Assembly (NCBI RefSeq): GCF_011065895.1
Contig: NZ_JAALCR010000001.1
Span: 248,001-312,000 of the forward strand
Direction: 5' to 3'
DNA length: 64,000 bases
From: Paludisphaera rhizosphaerae
GTDB taxonomy: Bacteria > Planctomycetota > Planctomycetia > Isosphaerales > Isosphaeraceae
In this document: positions 19,409 to 29,696 of the stretch, one piece after another
Numbering within the stretch: position 1 is the stretch's first letter
Layout of the letters: each line of letters opens with the position of its first letter
The notes under the pieces: generated by a model
Databases searched by the model: none
What the model saw: only the letters and a program-made list of their open reading frames with translations
Told to the model about the DNA's origin: nothing
Made by a program: the position numbers and the translations under genes

Positions 19409-22375
19409 TCAATCCTGGATCCGCAGCAGGAAGGCGATCAGATCGGCCATCTCCGCCGGTGCGACGGTCTTCTCCAGCCCTTCCGGCATCAGGGATTTCC
19501 CCGTGCTGGAGAGCTCGGCCACGTTGCGCCGGAGGATGGTCTGCTCGGCGGCTTCACGACCGCGGAGCGTGACGCCTGTCGGCGACTCCGATGCCACCAG
19601 CCCCGTCGCGACGCGGCCGTCGTCGATCGCCACGACGTACTCGAGGAACTCCGGCGAGACTTCGCGGTTGGGGTCCAGGATGTTCACCAGGATCTCCTCG
19701 GCCGTCCGGCGGCGGACACCGGCGAGGTTCGGCCCAACCGCATAGCCGCGCGTTCCCAGCTTGTGGCAGGCCAGGCACTCGCGTTCGAAGACGACCCGGC
19801 CGCGATCGGCATTCCCGGGCGTCGCCAGGGCCGGCTTGTAAGCGGCGATCGCCGTCGCGCGAGGGCCGACCGTCTCGCCGGCGAACAGCGTCGCGGCTCG
19901 TGAGCGGATCGTCGACTCGCGGTCGTTGACCAATGCGGTTCGACGCGTCGGCGGGATCTGACCCGGGGCGACGGTCCCCGCCTGGACGGCATCGAGCAGC
20001 GGCCCGATCCAGGACCGGCGACCGAGCAGCAACCCCACGACGTCGTTCCGCAGCCCCGGCGTGTAGCCCTTCCACGGACCCAGCAACAACCCGGCGACTT
20101 CGGGTCGATCAAATCCACCCAGGGCCTTCGCCGCGGCCGATTGCAGCGCCGAAGGCTGATTCGGGCCCAGCAGGGGTGCCAGAGCCCGGGAAGCTCGGTC
20201 ATAGTCCGCCTGGCCCAGCACGGCCGCGGCCTGCGTTCGCCGAACCGCCTCGGACGAGTCGTCCGGCGCGATGGTCGCCGCCGAGTTGAACAGGCCTGAG
20301 AGCCACTCGGCTGAAGCCGGGGGCAGGCCCTTGAGGTCGGAGAGCTTCCGACGATTGCGCGACAGCCCGTCGCCCAGCCCTAGCGCGACATCAACCGCTG
20401 CGTCGTTTCGCTCTCTCCTGGAGAGCGCCGCGAGGACTCGGCCGATCTCGTCCTCATGTCCCCTCGCACCGACCACCAGGGCGAGCGAGCGGAGCAACGA
20501 GGCCCCTTCGACGCTCGCTGAGAAGGCTTGCTCGTCATGCAGCCGATCGAACAAACCGGCCGGATCAGCCGTCGCCGAGCTGAGGACGGCCGTTCGGATC
20601 CAGACGTCGCCCGCATCCCTCCGAGCGATTGTCGCCAGGGCCTGCGCGACGCCGTCGCCCTGAATCTCCCCTAGCGTAAAGGCGACCTGGAACCGAACGC
20701 GCGGCGCTGGATCGTCGGCCAGGCGCAGGACCGCATCGCGAAGACTCTTTGATCCGGCGAGCCGGGGTTCAGCCAGCAGAACGGCGTGCTCCCGGACGTG
20801 CGGCGACTCGTCGCCGAGCGCCGTTTGGAGGTCTCCGTTTTCCAACTCCGTCAGGCCGTCGAGCGAGTAGAGGGCGTGCAGCCGGCCGCGAGCGTCTTTC
20901 GATTCCCGCAGGAGTCGTTTCAAGGGGGCGACGGCGACGTGGTCCTGGCGTTCGTAGATCAGCCGGTGGGCCGTCTCACGATGCCAGCCGTTGGGATGCT
21001 CAAGCAGGCGGACCAACTCGTCGATGGACGCACCGCTCAGCCGAGGCGTTTCGCGGCGCTGGAAGCTGGGAGGAGTCAGGCGGTAGATCCGGCCCCGATC
21101 CTCGCCGCTGCGAAGGTCGAGCCTCGACAGAATGTCCTCGGGGATCGACCAGGGATGTTCGATCGTCTCGCGGTACATGTCGAGGACGTGGAGCGTACCG
21201 TCGGGGGCGTTGACGAAGTTGACGGGGCGGAACCAGGTGTCGGTCGAGGCGATGAACTCGGCCTTTTCGTCGGCGCGACGTGCGCGGAATGTCACGCCGT
21301 CCGGTTCGACCGCCATCCGGTGCACGAGATTGTTGGCGACCTCGCCCAGGAAGAGGTTCCCGCGATAGGCGTCCGGATAGGCGTCGCCCCGGTAGAAGGT
21401 CAGACCGCTCGACGACGTCAGGCTGCCGCCGGCGACGAGCTCGCTGCGAGGCATGGCCTTGCCGACCTCCGTCCAGCGCCGGGCGCGCAGCTCGCGCCAG
21501 GGTTCGGGCGGGCTGACTCGGAACAGCGAGATTGCGTCGCCGGCCTCGGCCGCATCGTTCAGGACCTTCGGCGTCGGCAGGAATGGGTTGCGGGCGAGAT
21601 AGCGAGCCGGCAGGACCACGTGTTCGGCCGGGTTGCGAATGTCGCAGAGGAAGCGGTCGCCCCAGTCGTCGAAGGTGTTGCCGAACCGCGCCCCGCCGGA
21701 GACGACCTCGAACTGCTTGGACGCGGGATCATATCGGAAGTCGTGGCGGCCGAGCGTGACGCCGGCCTCCTTGGGGGATTCCGGGATGCGAATATCCCCC
21801 CCGTTGCTCGACCCCGCCCCGTAGATCCGATGATCGAGGCCCCACTGGAGGTTGTTCATCACGGCCTGGACGTTGAACTTCCGGAAGCCCGTCAGAACCT
21901 TGCGACGCTCCTCGGCCTTCAGGTCGCCGTCGTGGTCCTTGAGATACCAGACGTCGGGCGTCGCGGCGACGAACACGCCCCCCTTCCAGACGGCGAGGCC
22001 CGTCGGCCAGGAGAGCTTGTCGGCGAAGATCTCGCTGCGGTCGAAATCGCCGTCGCCGTCGTCGTCGATGAGGATGCGCACGCGGCCGATCGGCGGGTCC
22101 TGGTTATCGGCGAACGGCTTGTCCTTGGCGGCGTCGACGTGGGGGTAGTCGGTCATCTCCACGACGTAGAGCCGTCCGTCCTCGTCGTAGGCCGCGGCGA
22201 CGGGATCCATCACCAGCGGCTCGGCGGCCAGCAAGTCGAGCCGAAAGCCGCCGAGCGCCTGGAACGATTTCAGCGCCTCGGCGGGAGGCTTCGCTTCGAA
22301 ACGCGGCAGCGGGTCGTCGGCTCCGAGCGTCAAGAGCGCCAGCAGCGCGAGGCCCACGGGGAGCGTTCGGTTCAT
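19409..22375 (-). CDS. PVC-type heme-binding dehydrogenase with HEAT repeats and cytochrome c domain
   Basis: 988 residues from ATG at 22375, chosen for its signal peptide (MNRTLPVGLALLALLTLGADD); the open frame extends to 22546 without a site. Order: N-terminal membrane-bound dehydrogenase beta-propeller (DEDGRLYVVEMTDYPHV, DDDGDGDFDRSEIFADKLSWPTG), HEAT-like repeats at about 480-840, then a single cytochrome c motif CLACH (C867-H871) with GPNLAGVRRR and a late Met ligand candidate (SLMPEGL). It probably oxidises a sugar or alcohol in the periplasm and passes electrons to the heme. It heads the operon with two amidohydrolases. Confidence 0.88.
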   Translation of the reverse strand: MNRTLPVGLALLALLTLGADDPLPRFEAKPPAEALKSFQALGGFRLDLLAAEPLVMDPVAAAYDEDGRLYVVEMTDYPHVDAAKDKPFADNQDPPIGRVRILIDDDGDGDFDRSEIFADKLSWPTGLAVWKGGVFVAATPDVWYLKDHDGDLKAEERRKVLTGFRKFNVQAVMNNLQWGLDHRIYGAGSSNGGDIRIPESPKEAGVTLGRHDFRYDPASKQFEVVSGGARFGNTFDDWGDRFLCDIRNPAEHVVLPARYLARNPFLPTPKVLNDAAEAGDAISLFRVSPPEPWRELRARRWTEVGKAMPRSELVAGGSLTSSSGLTFYRGDAYPDAYRGNLFLGEVANNLVHRMAVEPDGVTFRARRADEKAEFIASTDTWFRPVNFVNAPDGTLHVLDMYRETIEHPWSIPEDILSRLDLRSGEDRGRIYRLTPPSFQRRETPRLSGASIDELVRLLEHPNGWHRETAHRLIYERQDHVAVAPLKRLLRESKDARGRLHALYSLDGLTELENGDLQTALGDESPHVREHAVLLAEPRLAGSKSLRDAVLRLADDPAPRVRFQVAFTLGEIQGDGVAQALATIARRDAGDVWIRTAVLSSATADPAGLFDRLHDEQAFSASVEGASLLRSLALVVGARGHEDEIGRVLAALSRRERNDAAVDVALGLGDGLSRNRRKLSDLKGLPPASAEWLSGLFNSAATIAPDDSSEAVRRTQAAAVLGQADYDRASRALAPLLGPNQPSALQSAAAKALGGFDRPEVAGLLLGPWKGYTPGLRNDVVGLLLGRRSWIGPLLDAVQAGTVAPGQIPPTRRTALVNDRESTIRSRAATLFAGETVGPRATAIAAYKPALATPGNADRGRVVFERECLACHKLGTRGYAVGPNLAGVRRRTAEEILVNILDPNREVSPEFLEYVVAIDDGRVATGLVASESPTGVTLRGREAAEQTILRRNVAELSSTGKSLMPEGLEKTVAPAEMADLIAFLLRIQD

Positions 22376-22601
22376 CTCGTAGGTTTTCCTGGATGGAATT
22401 CGGGGGGCGTCGACTCTCGAAGGTAGCCCGGTCCGGCGGGACAATCCAGTAGGCTTTATCCCAGGATCGGCCGCCCCTGTACTTGACCCGAACCCGCCGC
22501 TATCGTGAGGCGACCGACCCGAGGTCCCACCACGTCGGCCGATCACATGCGCCAGGCGAGCAGCGCAACGGCCGCGTCACGACGATTCGGAGCCTCTCCC
22601 G

Positions 22602-25574
22602 ATGTCGCATCCCCAATCGCGTCGAGCGTTCGGTTTTCGTCTGGCGGGGCTCGGCCTGGCCGGCTCGGCCCTCTCCTCGCGAGCCTTCGCCGAAGCCGCG
22701 CAGACGCCTCCTCCCGATCCGGTCGTCGCCGTCACTTCCGAAATGCGACCGAAGCCGGGGCTGATCCTCGTCTCCGACCAGCAGCTTCTGGACCTTCGCG
22801 ATCCCGACAAGCCCGTCGACATCAGCCTGGGTTCCCAGCCTCACGTCGTCACGTTGCGGCAGCTCTGCGAGCAGGCGAAGGCCGGCCGGGGCGAGAAGGT
22901 CACGCTGGCTTTCGACGAGTTCTTCTCGCAGTACCGCCCTGGCCAGCAAGGGAAGCCGCGCACGCTCACGCCCGATTCCGACGGCTACCTCGAATGCCTC
23001 TCCAAGATCGGCGAGACGCTCCGATCCTACGGCCTCGGTCTGGAGTTGAGCCTACTGACACCCCTGGAAATCGGCGCGGCCTACGCGAAGACGACCGGCG
23101 AGTCGGGAGAGTGGGTCCAGTATCGCGAGGGATGGCGGGATCCCCGTACCGGCCGGTTCAGCGTCTCGCTCTGGCAGCAACTCCGGTGGACGAACAACAA
23201 GGGGACGATCGAGCTGAACCGGATCGACGTGAAGGCCTACGCCTTCCGTGAGCGTCGCCTGGGCCAGAGCCGCTTCTTCCACGTCGATCCGTCGCGGATC
23301 GTCCGACTGGAGCATTCGCTCGTCATCGAGGAGGACGAGTCCGCCCCAGACGCGCGCCGTCGGCGAATCACGGTGAGCGGCCGGGGGGATGCGCCGGGGA
23401 GGGATCTCGATCGCGTGCTCGTCGTCGTCCGGTACAGGACGCCGGAGATGGATTACTTCAGCGATCGCGCACTCCCCTTCCTTCGGGAGCTGATCGACAG
23501 GTATCACGCCGCCGGGATTCCGCTCGCGGGCCTCTACTCGGACGAGGTCCACATCCAGCAGGACTGGGGATACGACTCCCATCACGACGAGGGCCAGTTC
23601 AACCTGCGCTACCTCACGCCGAACCTCGCGCGCCGATTCGCTGAGAAGTACGGCCAGGAGTTCGCCGATTTCGAGAAGTTCCTCGTCTACTTCGCCTACT
23701 CCCAGCACGCCTTCGATCCGACTCTCGCCGCCAGGCTGCCGGCCCTGCACACGCTTGGTCCAGACGCCGAGGGGGTGGCTCGCACCGCCCTGCTCCGTCG
23801 CCGCTACTTCGACCTTCTGGACCGTACGGTCGTCGACCTGTTCGTCGCCGCCAAGCGGCACGCGGAGAAGTCCTTTGGGCGCGAGCTGGAGGCCACGGCC
23901 CACGCGACCTGGGCCCAGAGCCCGACGATCGACTACTGGAGCCCCGGCGACTCCCGGCCGATGAACCCGATGAAGTACGAGTACACGCCGAACTTCGTCT
24001 GGTCGAACACGGTCCACCAGGCGTCGGCCGCCTGCGACGACTACTTCCGCTGGGGGGAATTCCTCACTGGCGGCGGCACCGACCATGCCGAGGGAGGATG
24101 GTCCGACCGCGACTATTACGGCCTGGCGCTGGGGTCTTCGTTGGGTGCGGTGAACCCGAATCGTCCCTACGCCTACGCGGCCGGCTGGGGATGGCCCGCC
24201 GAGGTCGGTGAACGCTACTCGGCGCTTCAGGCTGCCTACGGCGTGGGAGGACGGCCAGCCTTCCAGGCGATCACGGAGCGTCGCGGTCGTGAAGTGCCGG
24301 TCCTGATGCTCTACCCGCTCTCACTCGTCGCCTGGGAGGAGCGGTTCGGTTCCTGGATGATCCAGTACGGCTACGCGAACTACGCGACGCCCGAGGTCCT
24401 CCTGAAGCAGGGTGAAATCGCCGACGGTGCTCTCGTTTTGGCCGGGCGACGCTACACCACGATCGCCGTCCTCTTCGAACCCTCGCCGCCGCCCGGCTTG
24501 CTGCCGATGCTGGAGAAGTTCGTGGCGGCCGGCGGTCGACTCGTCTGGGCTGGCCCTCCACCGCGGCTCGACATGGACGGGTCGCACGTGCTGGAACGCT
24601 GGCGGCAGTTGGTCGGCGTGAAGTCGCTCCAATTCGACCGCGAGGGGCATCCCGCGGCGGGGGGCGTGGTCGAATTCGCCGAGATCCTGAAGCCAGCCCC
24701 CTCGCAGACGATCCTGACCGATTTCCTCGTCGATCTCGTCTACCCCGTGGAGGCCGCCGATGGCGCTGAGACGACCGTCGTCGCGCGAGTTGCCGGCCAG
24801 GCGATCGGCCTGCACCGGCGAGCCGGCCGTGGGAGCGTGACGTTCCTGGGATTCCGTCCCCGCGACGACCAGGCGGCCTCGCTGGGCGTCGAGGCCCGCA
24901 CCTGGTTCGAGATCCTCAAAGCGCTCGGGGCTTACCCGAAAAGTCGTTCCGACGTCCCCGTCGAGGATGATCCCTCGATCGTCTCGCGGACGTCTCCGTA
25001 CCTGGCGACGCGCTTCCCCAACGGCACGATCATGCTGGCCGCCCACTATCGGTCGCACGTGGAAAGCTGGCCCGGAGGCTTTCAACGCGACGCGGCGCAG
25101 GATCGCTCCATCCTGGAACGAAACCCATTGCCGTCGGATGCGATCGAGGTCGACGAACTGTGGGTCTCGGGCCATCGTGTGACCTACCGGGGCCGCCTGG
25201 CCGTCGCCCTCCGGCTCGACGACGCGGGGAATCTGATCGCCTTTGGCGGGCATGGGACCTCCGGCATCCGGATCGACGGCCGCGAGCATCGATTCGCCGA
25301 CGCTCCCCTCGACTTCATCGCCTTCTCGCCGGTCCCCGAGGACCGCCGCGTGTCAGGAGGGGCCGTGATGATGGTCTGGCTTCAGGGCCATGGGAACGCC
25401 GAGGTCCGCATCCCGTGTCCCGTCGGGCTGAAATCCCCAAGAGTCTTCGTGCAGGGACCCCACCACGGGTCGCCGGGAGCGCAAGTCCCCGCGACGATCC
25501 TCGACGGCCTGCTCGTGATCCCCGGCCTTCCCGGAGGCGGCGGCGAACAGTTGCTCTACGTACTGCCCGGATGA
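22602..25574 (+). CDS. Large secreted putative glycoside hydrolase with Tat-like signal
   Basis: 990 residues. The leader has twin arginines followed by a hydrophobic stretch (SRRAFGFRLAGLGLAGSALSSRAFA), typical of Tat export. The middle resembles a TIM barrel (LAGLYSDEVHIQQDWGYDSHHDEG, WAQSPTIDYWSPGD). A Rossmann-like part follows (YTTIAVLFEPSPPPGLLPMLEKFVAAGG) that resembles the beta-galactosidase trimerisation domain, then a C-terminal beta domain. That order parallels the 728-residue protein at 13.4-15.6 kb. I cannot name a GH family or catalytic residues. It diverges from the dehydrogenase operon. Confidence 0.65.
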   Translation: MSHPQSRRAFGFRLAGLGLAGSALSSRAFAEAAQTPPPDPVVAVTSEMRPKPGLILVSDQQLLDLRDPDKPVDISLGSQPHVVTLRQLCEQAKAGRGEKVTLAFDEFFSQYRPGQQGKPRTLTPDSDGYLECLSKIGETLRSYGLGLELSLLTPLEIGAAYAKTTGESGEWVQYREGWRDPRTGRFSVSLWQQLRWTNNKGTIELNRIDVKAYAFRERRLGQSRFFHVDPSRIVRLEHSLVIEEDESAPDARRRRITVSGRGDAPGRDLDRVLVVVRYRTPEMDYFSDRALPFLRELIDRYHAAGIPLAGLYSDEVHIQQDWGYDSHHDEGQFNLRYLTPNLARRFAEKYGQEFADFEKFLVYFAYSQHAFDPTLAARLPALHTLGPDAEGVARTALLRRRYFDLLDRTVVDLFVAAKRHAEKSFGRELEATAHATWAQSPTIDYWSPGDSRPMNPMKYEYTPNFVWSNTVHQASAACDDYFRWGEFLTGGGTDHAEGGWSDRDYYGLALGSSLGAVNPNRPYAYAAGWGWPAEVGERYSALQAAYGVGGRPAFQAITERRGREVPVLMLYPLSLVAWEERFGSWMIQYGYANYATPEVLLKQGEIADGALVLAGRRYTTIAVLFEPSPPPGLLPMLEKFVAAGGRLVWAGPPPRLDMDGSHVLERWRQLVGVKSLQFDREGHPAAGGVVEFAEILKPAPSQTILTDFLVDLVYPVEAADGAETTVVARVAGQAIGLHRRAGRGSVTFLGFRPRDDQAASLGVEARTWFEILKALGAYPKSRSDVPVEDDPSIVSRTSPYLATRFPNGTIMLAAHYRSHVESWPGGFQRDAAQDRSILERNPLPSDAIEVDELWVSGHRVTYRGRLAVALRLDDAGNLIAFGGHGTSGIRIDGREHRFADAPLDFIAFSPVPEDRRVSGGAVMMVWLQGHGNAEVRIPCPVGLKSPRVFVQGPHHGSPGAQVPATILDGLLVIPGLPGGGGEQLLYVLPG

Positions 25575-25631
25575 GAATGACTTCGCCGGATCGAGAAGTC
25601 GATTCCGTCACCACTCGAAGGACCTCGTAGC

Positions 25632-26366
25632 GTGCAATTCCCTGGGACGGGCGGAATCCTGTTTCTGGCGTTCCTGCTCCTTCTTCTGCCCCTGGCGGCC
25701 TGGCGGACCAGCCGCAGGCTGCGCGGTGGGAGTGCAGGCTCAGGGCCGCCGGTCAGCCGCGTGCTCTACTGGCGAAGCGCCGTTGTCACGCAGCTCTTCC
25801 TGTTCGTCCTGGCTTTCATGGTTGGGTCGACGTTCCACTTCTCCATTTTCAAGGCGCCCCCGTCCGGCCCTACCCCCTGGCTTTGGGGGATTGTTGCGCT
25901 GGCCGTTTGCCTGGGCATTCGACAGGTCGGACGGTGGTCCCGGACGGAGGAAGAGCGGAAAAAGCTGGCCGTCTACCAACGAAGCCCGCGGACGAGGGTG
26001 GAAGCGGCCTGGTTCATCGCCGCGGTCGTTTGCGCGAGCGTCGCGGAAGAGGCGGCCTATCGAGGCGTCGGCTGGCAGTTGCTCTCCTATTCGACCGGCA
26101 GCGTCTGGGCTTCGGCGGGCATCCTCTCCGCGGCGTTCGCACTCGCTCACTGGAATCAGGGCTGGAAGAGCGGGGTTACCATCGCGGCGCTGGCGGCGAC
26201 CTTCCACGGTCTCGTCGCCCTGACCGGCACGCTCGTCATCGCCATGATCGCCCACGCGGCCTATGACTTCGTGGCAGGCTACCTGATCAATCGACAGGCG
26301 AGAGCCTACGACCGAGAGGCTGAGACCGAACCTCAACAGGGCGAGGAGCGCGGGGACGAACGATAA
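25632..26366 (+). CDS. CPBP-family intramembrane metalloprotease
   Basis: 244 residues from a GTG. Hydrophobic segments lie at about 6-22, 45-64, 75-95, 127-145 and 155-220. The family motifs are visible: EEAAYRG (EExxxR, near residues 139-145), a histidine in FALAHWNQG, and HAAYDFVAGYLINRQ near the C-terminus. These are the zinc-binding motifs of the CAAX protease/bacteriocin-processing family (Rce1-like). The true substrate is usually unknown in bacteria. It follows the large Tat-exported protein by 57 bases on the same strand. Confidence 0.85.
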   Translation: MQFPGTGGILFLAFLLLLLPLAAWRTSRRLRGGSAGSGPPVSRVLYWRSAVVTQLFLFVLAFMVGSTFHFSIFKAPPSGPTPWLWGIVALAVCLGIRQVGRWSRTEEERKKLAVYQRSPRTRVEAAWFIAAVVCASVAEEAAYRGVGWQLLSYSTGSVWASAGILSAAFALAHWNQGWKSGVTIAALAATFHGLVALTGTLVIAMIAHAAYDFVAGYLINRQARAYDREAETEPQQGEERGDER

Positions 26367-26644
26367 GCCGTCGGCCCTCGATCATCGGAAGGCCGCGGAG
26401 ATCGTGGAGGCCTGTGTCAGCAATCGGTTTTTGGTCGTAAGGTATTACTCGGAAGGGCACCCTGAAATCGCGGCCTCTGCATTCGGATGATGCGACGCGA
26501 TCGGCCTTGAGAATTGTCCGAACCAAGCCAATTGATGAAGCCCACAGAGTTTTATTAAGTCGTTGACGATGAATAGGTTGCGAAGCACTGGCTGGGCCTG
26601 CTGATCCAATAATCGAACCCGATCGAAGCCACGGGAGGATGCCA

Positions 26645-27958
26645 ATGACGACTTCGATGCGCGACGGCGCGAGGGCAGCCATGGTCACCGGGGGGAAGCT
26701 GATCGTCGGCCTGATGACGCTCCTGGCGTTCACGCCCCACGCCAAGGCTCAGGTGGGGGCCGAGGCGGCTGAACTCCGCTTCCAGTCGAAGTCGCCCGAA
26801 GAGATTCGGAGCTATGAACGAGAGGTGGCCCGGTCGGTCGCCGACCTGGCGCTGGTGCCCCCGGTCCTGAACGTCTCACCGCTGCCGAAGTACGACTACG
26901 ACAAGCTCGACTATGGCATGACGATCGGGATCACCCGGACGCCGAAGGGTCGGTTGTGGGCCTGCTGGGTGGCGGGGGGCGACAGCCCCAAGGCCTTCTT
27001 CGTGCTGGCAACGAGCGACGACGACGGCTCGACCTGGTCGAAGCCGCGCCTCGTGGTGGACGCCCATTCGCCCGAAGTGCCGACGGATCGGAGCGTGCTG
27101 GTTGGAAACGTCTGGACCGACCCGTCGGGGAAGCTCTGGCTCTTCTTCGACCAGGCGATGGGGATGTTCGACGGTCGCGCGGGCGTCTGGGCGACGACCT
27201 GCGCCAATCCGGACGCCGAGTCGCCCGAGTGGTCGAAACCCCGGCGCATCTGGCACGGGGTCATGCTCAACAAGCCGACCGTTCTGAAGTCGGGCGAGTG
27301 GCTGCTGCCGATCTCGCTGGACCAGCGCGACGGCTTCAAGCCGTTCCACGGGCTCTTCCATGAGCTGGACCCGCTGCGAGGCGTGAACGTCTTCGCGACC
27401 TCGGACGGCGGCCAGACCTTTGATCGCCGGGGAGCCGTCCGATTTCCCAACCCGGACTGGCACGAGGCGATGATCGTCGAACGCAAGGACGGGTCGCTCT
27501 GGATGCTCGCCCGGACGGCGAAGGGGATCATGCAGACGACCTCGACCGACGGCGGCCGATCCTGGGCCGAGCCGACCGAGCCCCCGGGGATCCGCCAGCC
27601 CAACGCACGGTTCCACATTCGCCGATTGGCCTCGGGGCGGCTTCTCCTGGTCAAGCACGGCGATCGGGCCGACGCCCACGAAGGCCGCGTGAAGCTGAGC
27701 GCCTGGCTCTCCGAAGACGACGGCGCGACCTGGAAGGGAGGCCTGATCCTCGACGACCGCAAGGGGGTCTCCTACCCCGACGGCTTCCAGGCCCCGGACG
27801 GGACGATCTACATCTCGTACGACCGCAACCGATCCACCGACGGCGAGGTGCTCCTCGCCCGCTTCACCGAGGAGGACGTGCTGGCGAACCGACTCGTCGG
27901 CCCCACGTCCGCGCTCAAGCTGCTGATCAGCCGACCGCAGGCGCCGAAGAAGAAGTGA
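26645..27958 (+). CDS. Secreted sialidase/BNR-repeat protein
   Basis: 437 residues. I chose the ATG at 26645 because GGGAGG lies six bases before it; the ATG at 26639 directly abuts that site. The signal peptide region is GKLIVGLMTLLAFTPHAKAQ. A six-bladed propeller is indicated by four Asp-box motifs: SDDDGSTW, SDGGQTF, TDGGRSW and EDDGATW. Catalytic Arg and Tyr residues of sialidases cannot be assigned by eye. Family members act on sialic-acid or other glycosides outside the cytoplasm. About 278 bases without a gene precede it. Confidence 0.83.
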   Translation: MTTSMRDGARAAMVTGGKLIVGLMTLLAFTPHAKAQVGAEAAELRFQSKSPEEIRSYEREVARSVADLALVPPVLNVSPLPKYDYDKLDYGMTIGITRTPKGRLWACWVAGGDSPKAFFVLATSDDDGSTWSKPRLVVDAHSPEVPTDRSVLVGNVWTDPSGKLWLFFDQAMGMFDGRAGVWATTCANPDAESPEWSKPRRIWHGVMLNKPTVLKSGEWLLPISLDQRDGFKPFHGLFHELDPLRGVNVFATSDGGQTFDRRGAVRFPNPDWHEAMIVERKDGSLWMLARTAKGIMQTTSTDGGRSWAEPTEPPGIRQPNARFHIRRLASGRLLLVKHGDRADAHEGRVKLSAWLSEDDGATWKGGLILDDRKGVSYPDGFQAPDGTIYISYDRNRSTDGEVLLARFTEEDVLANRLVGPTSALKLLISRPQAPKKK

Positions 27959-27995
27959 TCGAGAGGAAACGGCTCGTCGATTCGATGGTCGGCGG

Positions 27996-29615
27996 TTAGA
28001 ACTCCGGCGGGCCGTTCAGCTTCTCGCACTTCTCCGGACGTCCCGGGATGAAGTCGAGGACTTGCCCCTGAGAGCGCAGGCGGGCCTGAAACCGCTCGAC
28101 GTCGAGCTTCTGGGTTGGAGTTGCGTTCCTGGCCGCGATCGCCGCCGCGACGCCTGCGGCGTGGCCGACGATCATCCAGACGCTCTCCAGCCGGAGCGTG
28201 CAGAAGGCGACGTGCGAGTAGCTCGCCGCGCAGGGGACCAGCAGATTCGTACACTCTTCGGGCTTCGGGGTGATCGCGCGATAGGGGATCTGATAGGCGT
28301 AGCCCATCCGCCAAATGCGGCCCTCGTTGACGAACTCGGCCGGGGAGAGCGCCAGACGCTGGACGTGATGGGAGTCGATGAAGTGGCTGCTCATGCCGAT
28401 GGCGTCTGCTTTTCGACGGTCCTCCTGGACGTCCCGCTGGGTGACGACGTGGCTCCCTCTGATGCGTCGGGCCTCGCGAACGTAGAGCTGGTAGGGGAGA
28501 TTCCCGTTATCGACGAACTCATCTTTGTGGAGGCCGATCGACTGCATCTCAGCGCGCATCGCGGCCGGTACAGCCTCGTCGTCCGCGAGGAACTGGAGGA
28601 GGCCGAGGGTGTAGTCGAGATGGTCCTGATAGATCTCCGCCCGACGTTTGGCACCGGCCTCGGCCCAGTCGATCTGCCCGCCGAGGTGAGACAGCGAGAT
28701 GATCGCCGCTTGCTTGTTGTTCAGCTCGATCTTGCCGTTGCGTCGGGGGTAGAGGTCGAGCACCTGCGACAGTTCGGCAGGCTTGCCGATGCGGGATTGC
28801 TCGCGAAGCCAGTCGGCCAGAAGCGCGTATCGGGCGGGATCGTATCGCGGCGATCGAGGGATCGGGACCCGGTACCTGGGGTCGCGAGCGACGGTGAGCC
28901 GGAAGTTGTAGCTCATCGGAGCGCGGTGGGCGTCGCCTTCCTTCAGATCCTTCGCCCAGCCCGAGATTCCGGGGCGCAGCCGCCCGTCGTCGTCGACGGT
29001 CCGGGCGCGTCTGGGGGCCTGGTCGAAGCGGATTCCGGCTGCTTCCTCGTCGTACTGCGATCGGGATTCACGACCGACGGTGTACGAGACCCCCGCGTCG
29101 GCCGCGAGATCGCCCTCGTAGGAGGCGTCGATAAAGCTTCCGGCGTTGACCTGCGAGCCGTCGCTCAGCCTCGCGGCGGCGAGGACTGTCCCGTCTCGCT
29201 TCAACGAGTCGAGCGAGACGCCGGTCCGAAGGAGGACGCCCGCTTCGCGGAGCATTTCGAGGTAAGTCGATTCGGCGACGCTCGACTCGAAGTAGTACTC
29301 CGGCTTGCCCGTACCGTAGCGGGCCCCGAGCCGTCGATAAAACTCATCGGCGATGCCGCCGATGGTCCAGGGGAGCATGTGCTCGGTCTCGGCCGTGTTG
29401 ATCCCGCTCGTGCTGAGCCCGCCGACGTGCCCAGTGGGCTCGACCAGGATCGTCCGGGCTCCCTCGCGCGCGGCCGCGATCGCCGCGGCGATGCCGCACG
29501 GAGTACCGCCGTAGACGAGGACGTCGCAATCAGCGTCGCGATAGGTCGACGCCCGCGCCGAACTCGACGCGGCGAGCGCTCCCAGCGACCCGTGCAGGAA
29601 TGCTCGACGGTTCAT
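27996..29615 (-). CDS. Exported FAD-dependent oxidoreductase (FAD_oxidored type)
   Basis: 539 residues. The leader NRRAFLHGSLGALAASSSARAS looks like a Tat signal, which suits export of a folded flavoprotein. FAD binding: CDVLVYGGTPCGIAAAIAAAREG, then ILVEPTGHVGGLSTSGI, then FIDASYEGDLAADAGV. A C-terminal block ends PCAASYSHVAFCTLRLESVWMIVGHAAGVAAAIAA, typical of this family in planctomycetes. The substrate is unknown, possibly a sugar acid or polyol. The gene converges with the sialidase-like gene (37-bp gap) and lies downstream of the PspA operon on the same strand with an 81-bp gap. Confidence 0.82.
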   Translation of the reverse strand: MNRRAFLHGSLGALAASSSARASTYRDADCDVLVYGGTPCGIAAAIAAAREGARTILVEPTGHVGGLSTSGINTAETEHMLPWTIGGIADEFYRRLGARYGTGKPEYYFESSVAESTYLEMLREAGVLLRTGVSLDSLKRDGTVLAAARLSDGSQVNAGSFIDASYEGDLAADAGVSYTVGRESRSQYDEEAAGIRFDQAPRRARTVDDDGRLRPGISGWAKDLKEGDAHRAPMSYNFRLTVARDPRYRVPIPRSPRYDPARYALLADWLREQSRIGKPAELSQVLDLYPRRNGKIELNNKQAAIISLSHLGGQIDWAEAGAKRRAEIYQDHLDYTLGLLQFLADDEAVPAAMRAEMQSIGLHKDEFVDNGNLPYQLYVREARRIRGSHVVTQRDVQEDRRKADAIGMSSHFIDSHHVQRLALSPAEFVNEGRIWRMGYAYQIPYRAITPKPEECTNLLVPCAASYSHVAFCTLRLESVWMIVGHAAGVAAAIAARNATPTQKLDVERFQARLRSQGQVLDFIPGRPEKCEKLNGPPEF

Positions 29616-29696
29616 GGTCGAGGCTCCGGAACCGGACCGTCGATGAGGGGTCGAGGCGGTCCGGCGAGGGTGTCCGGAAATCGATCGCCGCAGCCG

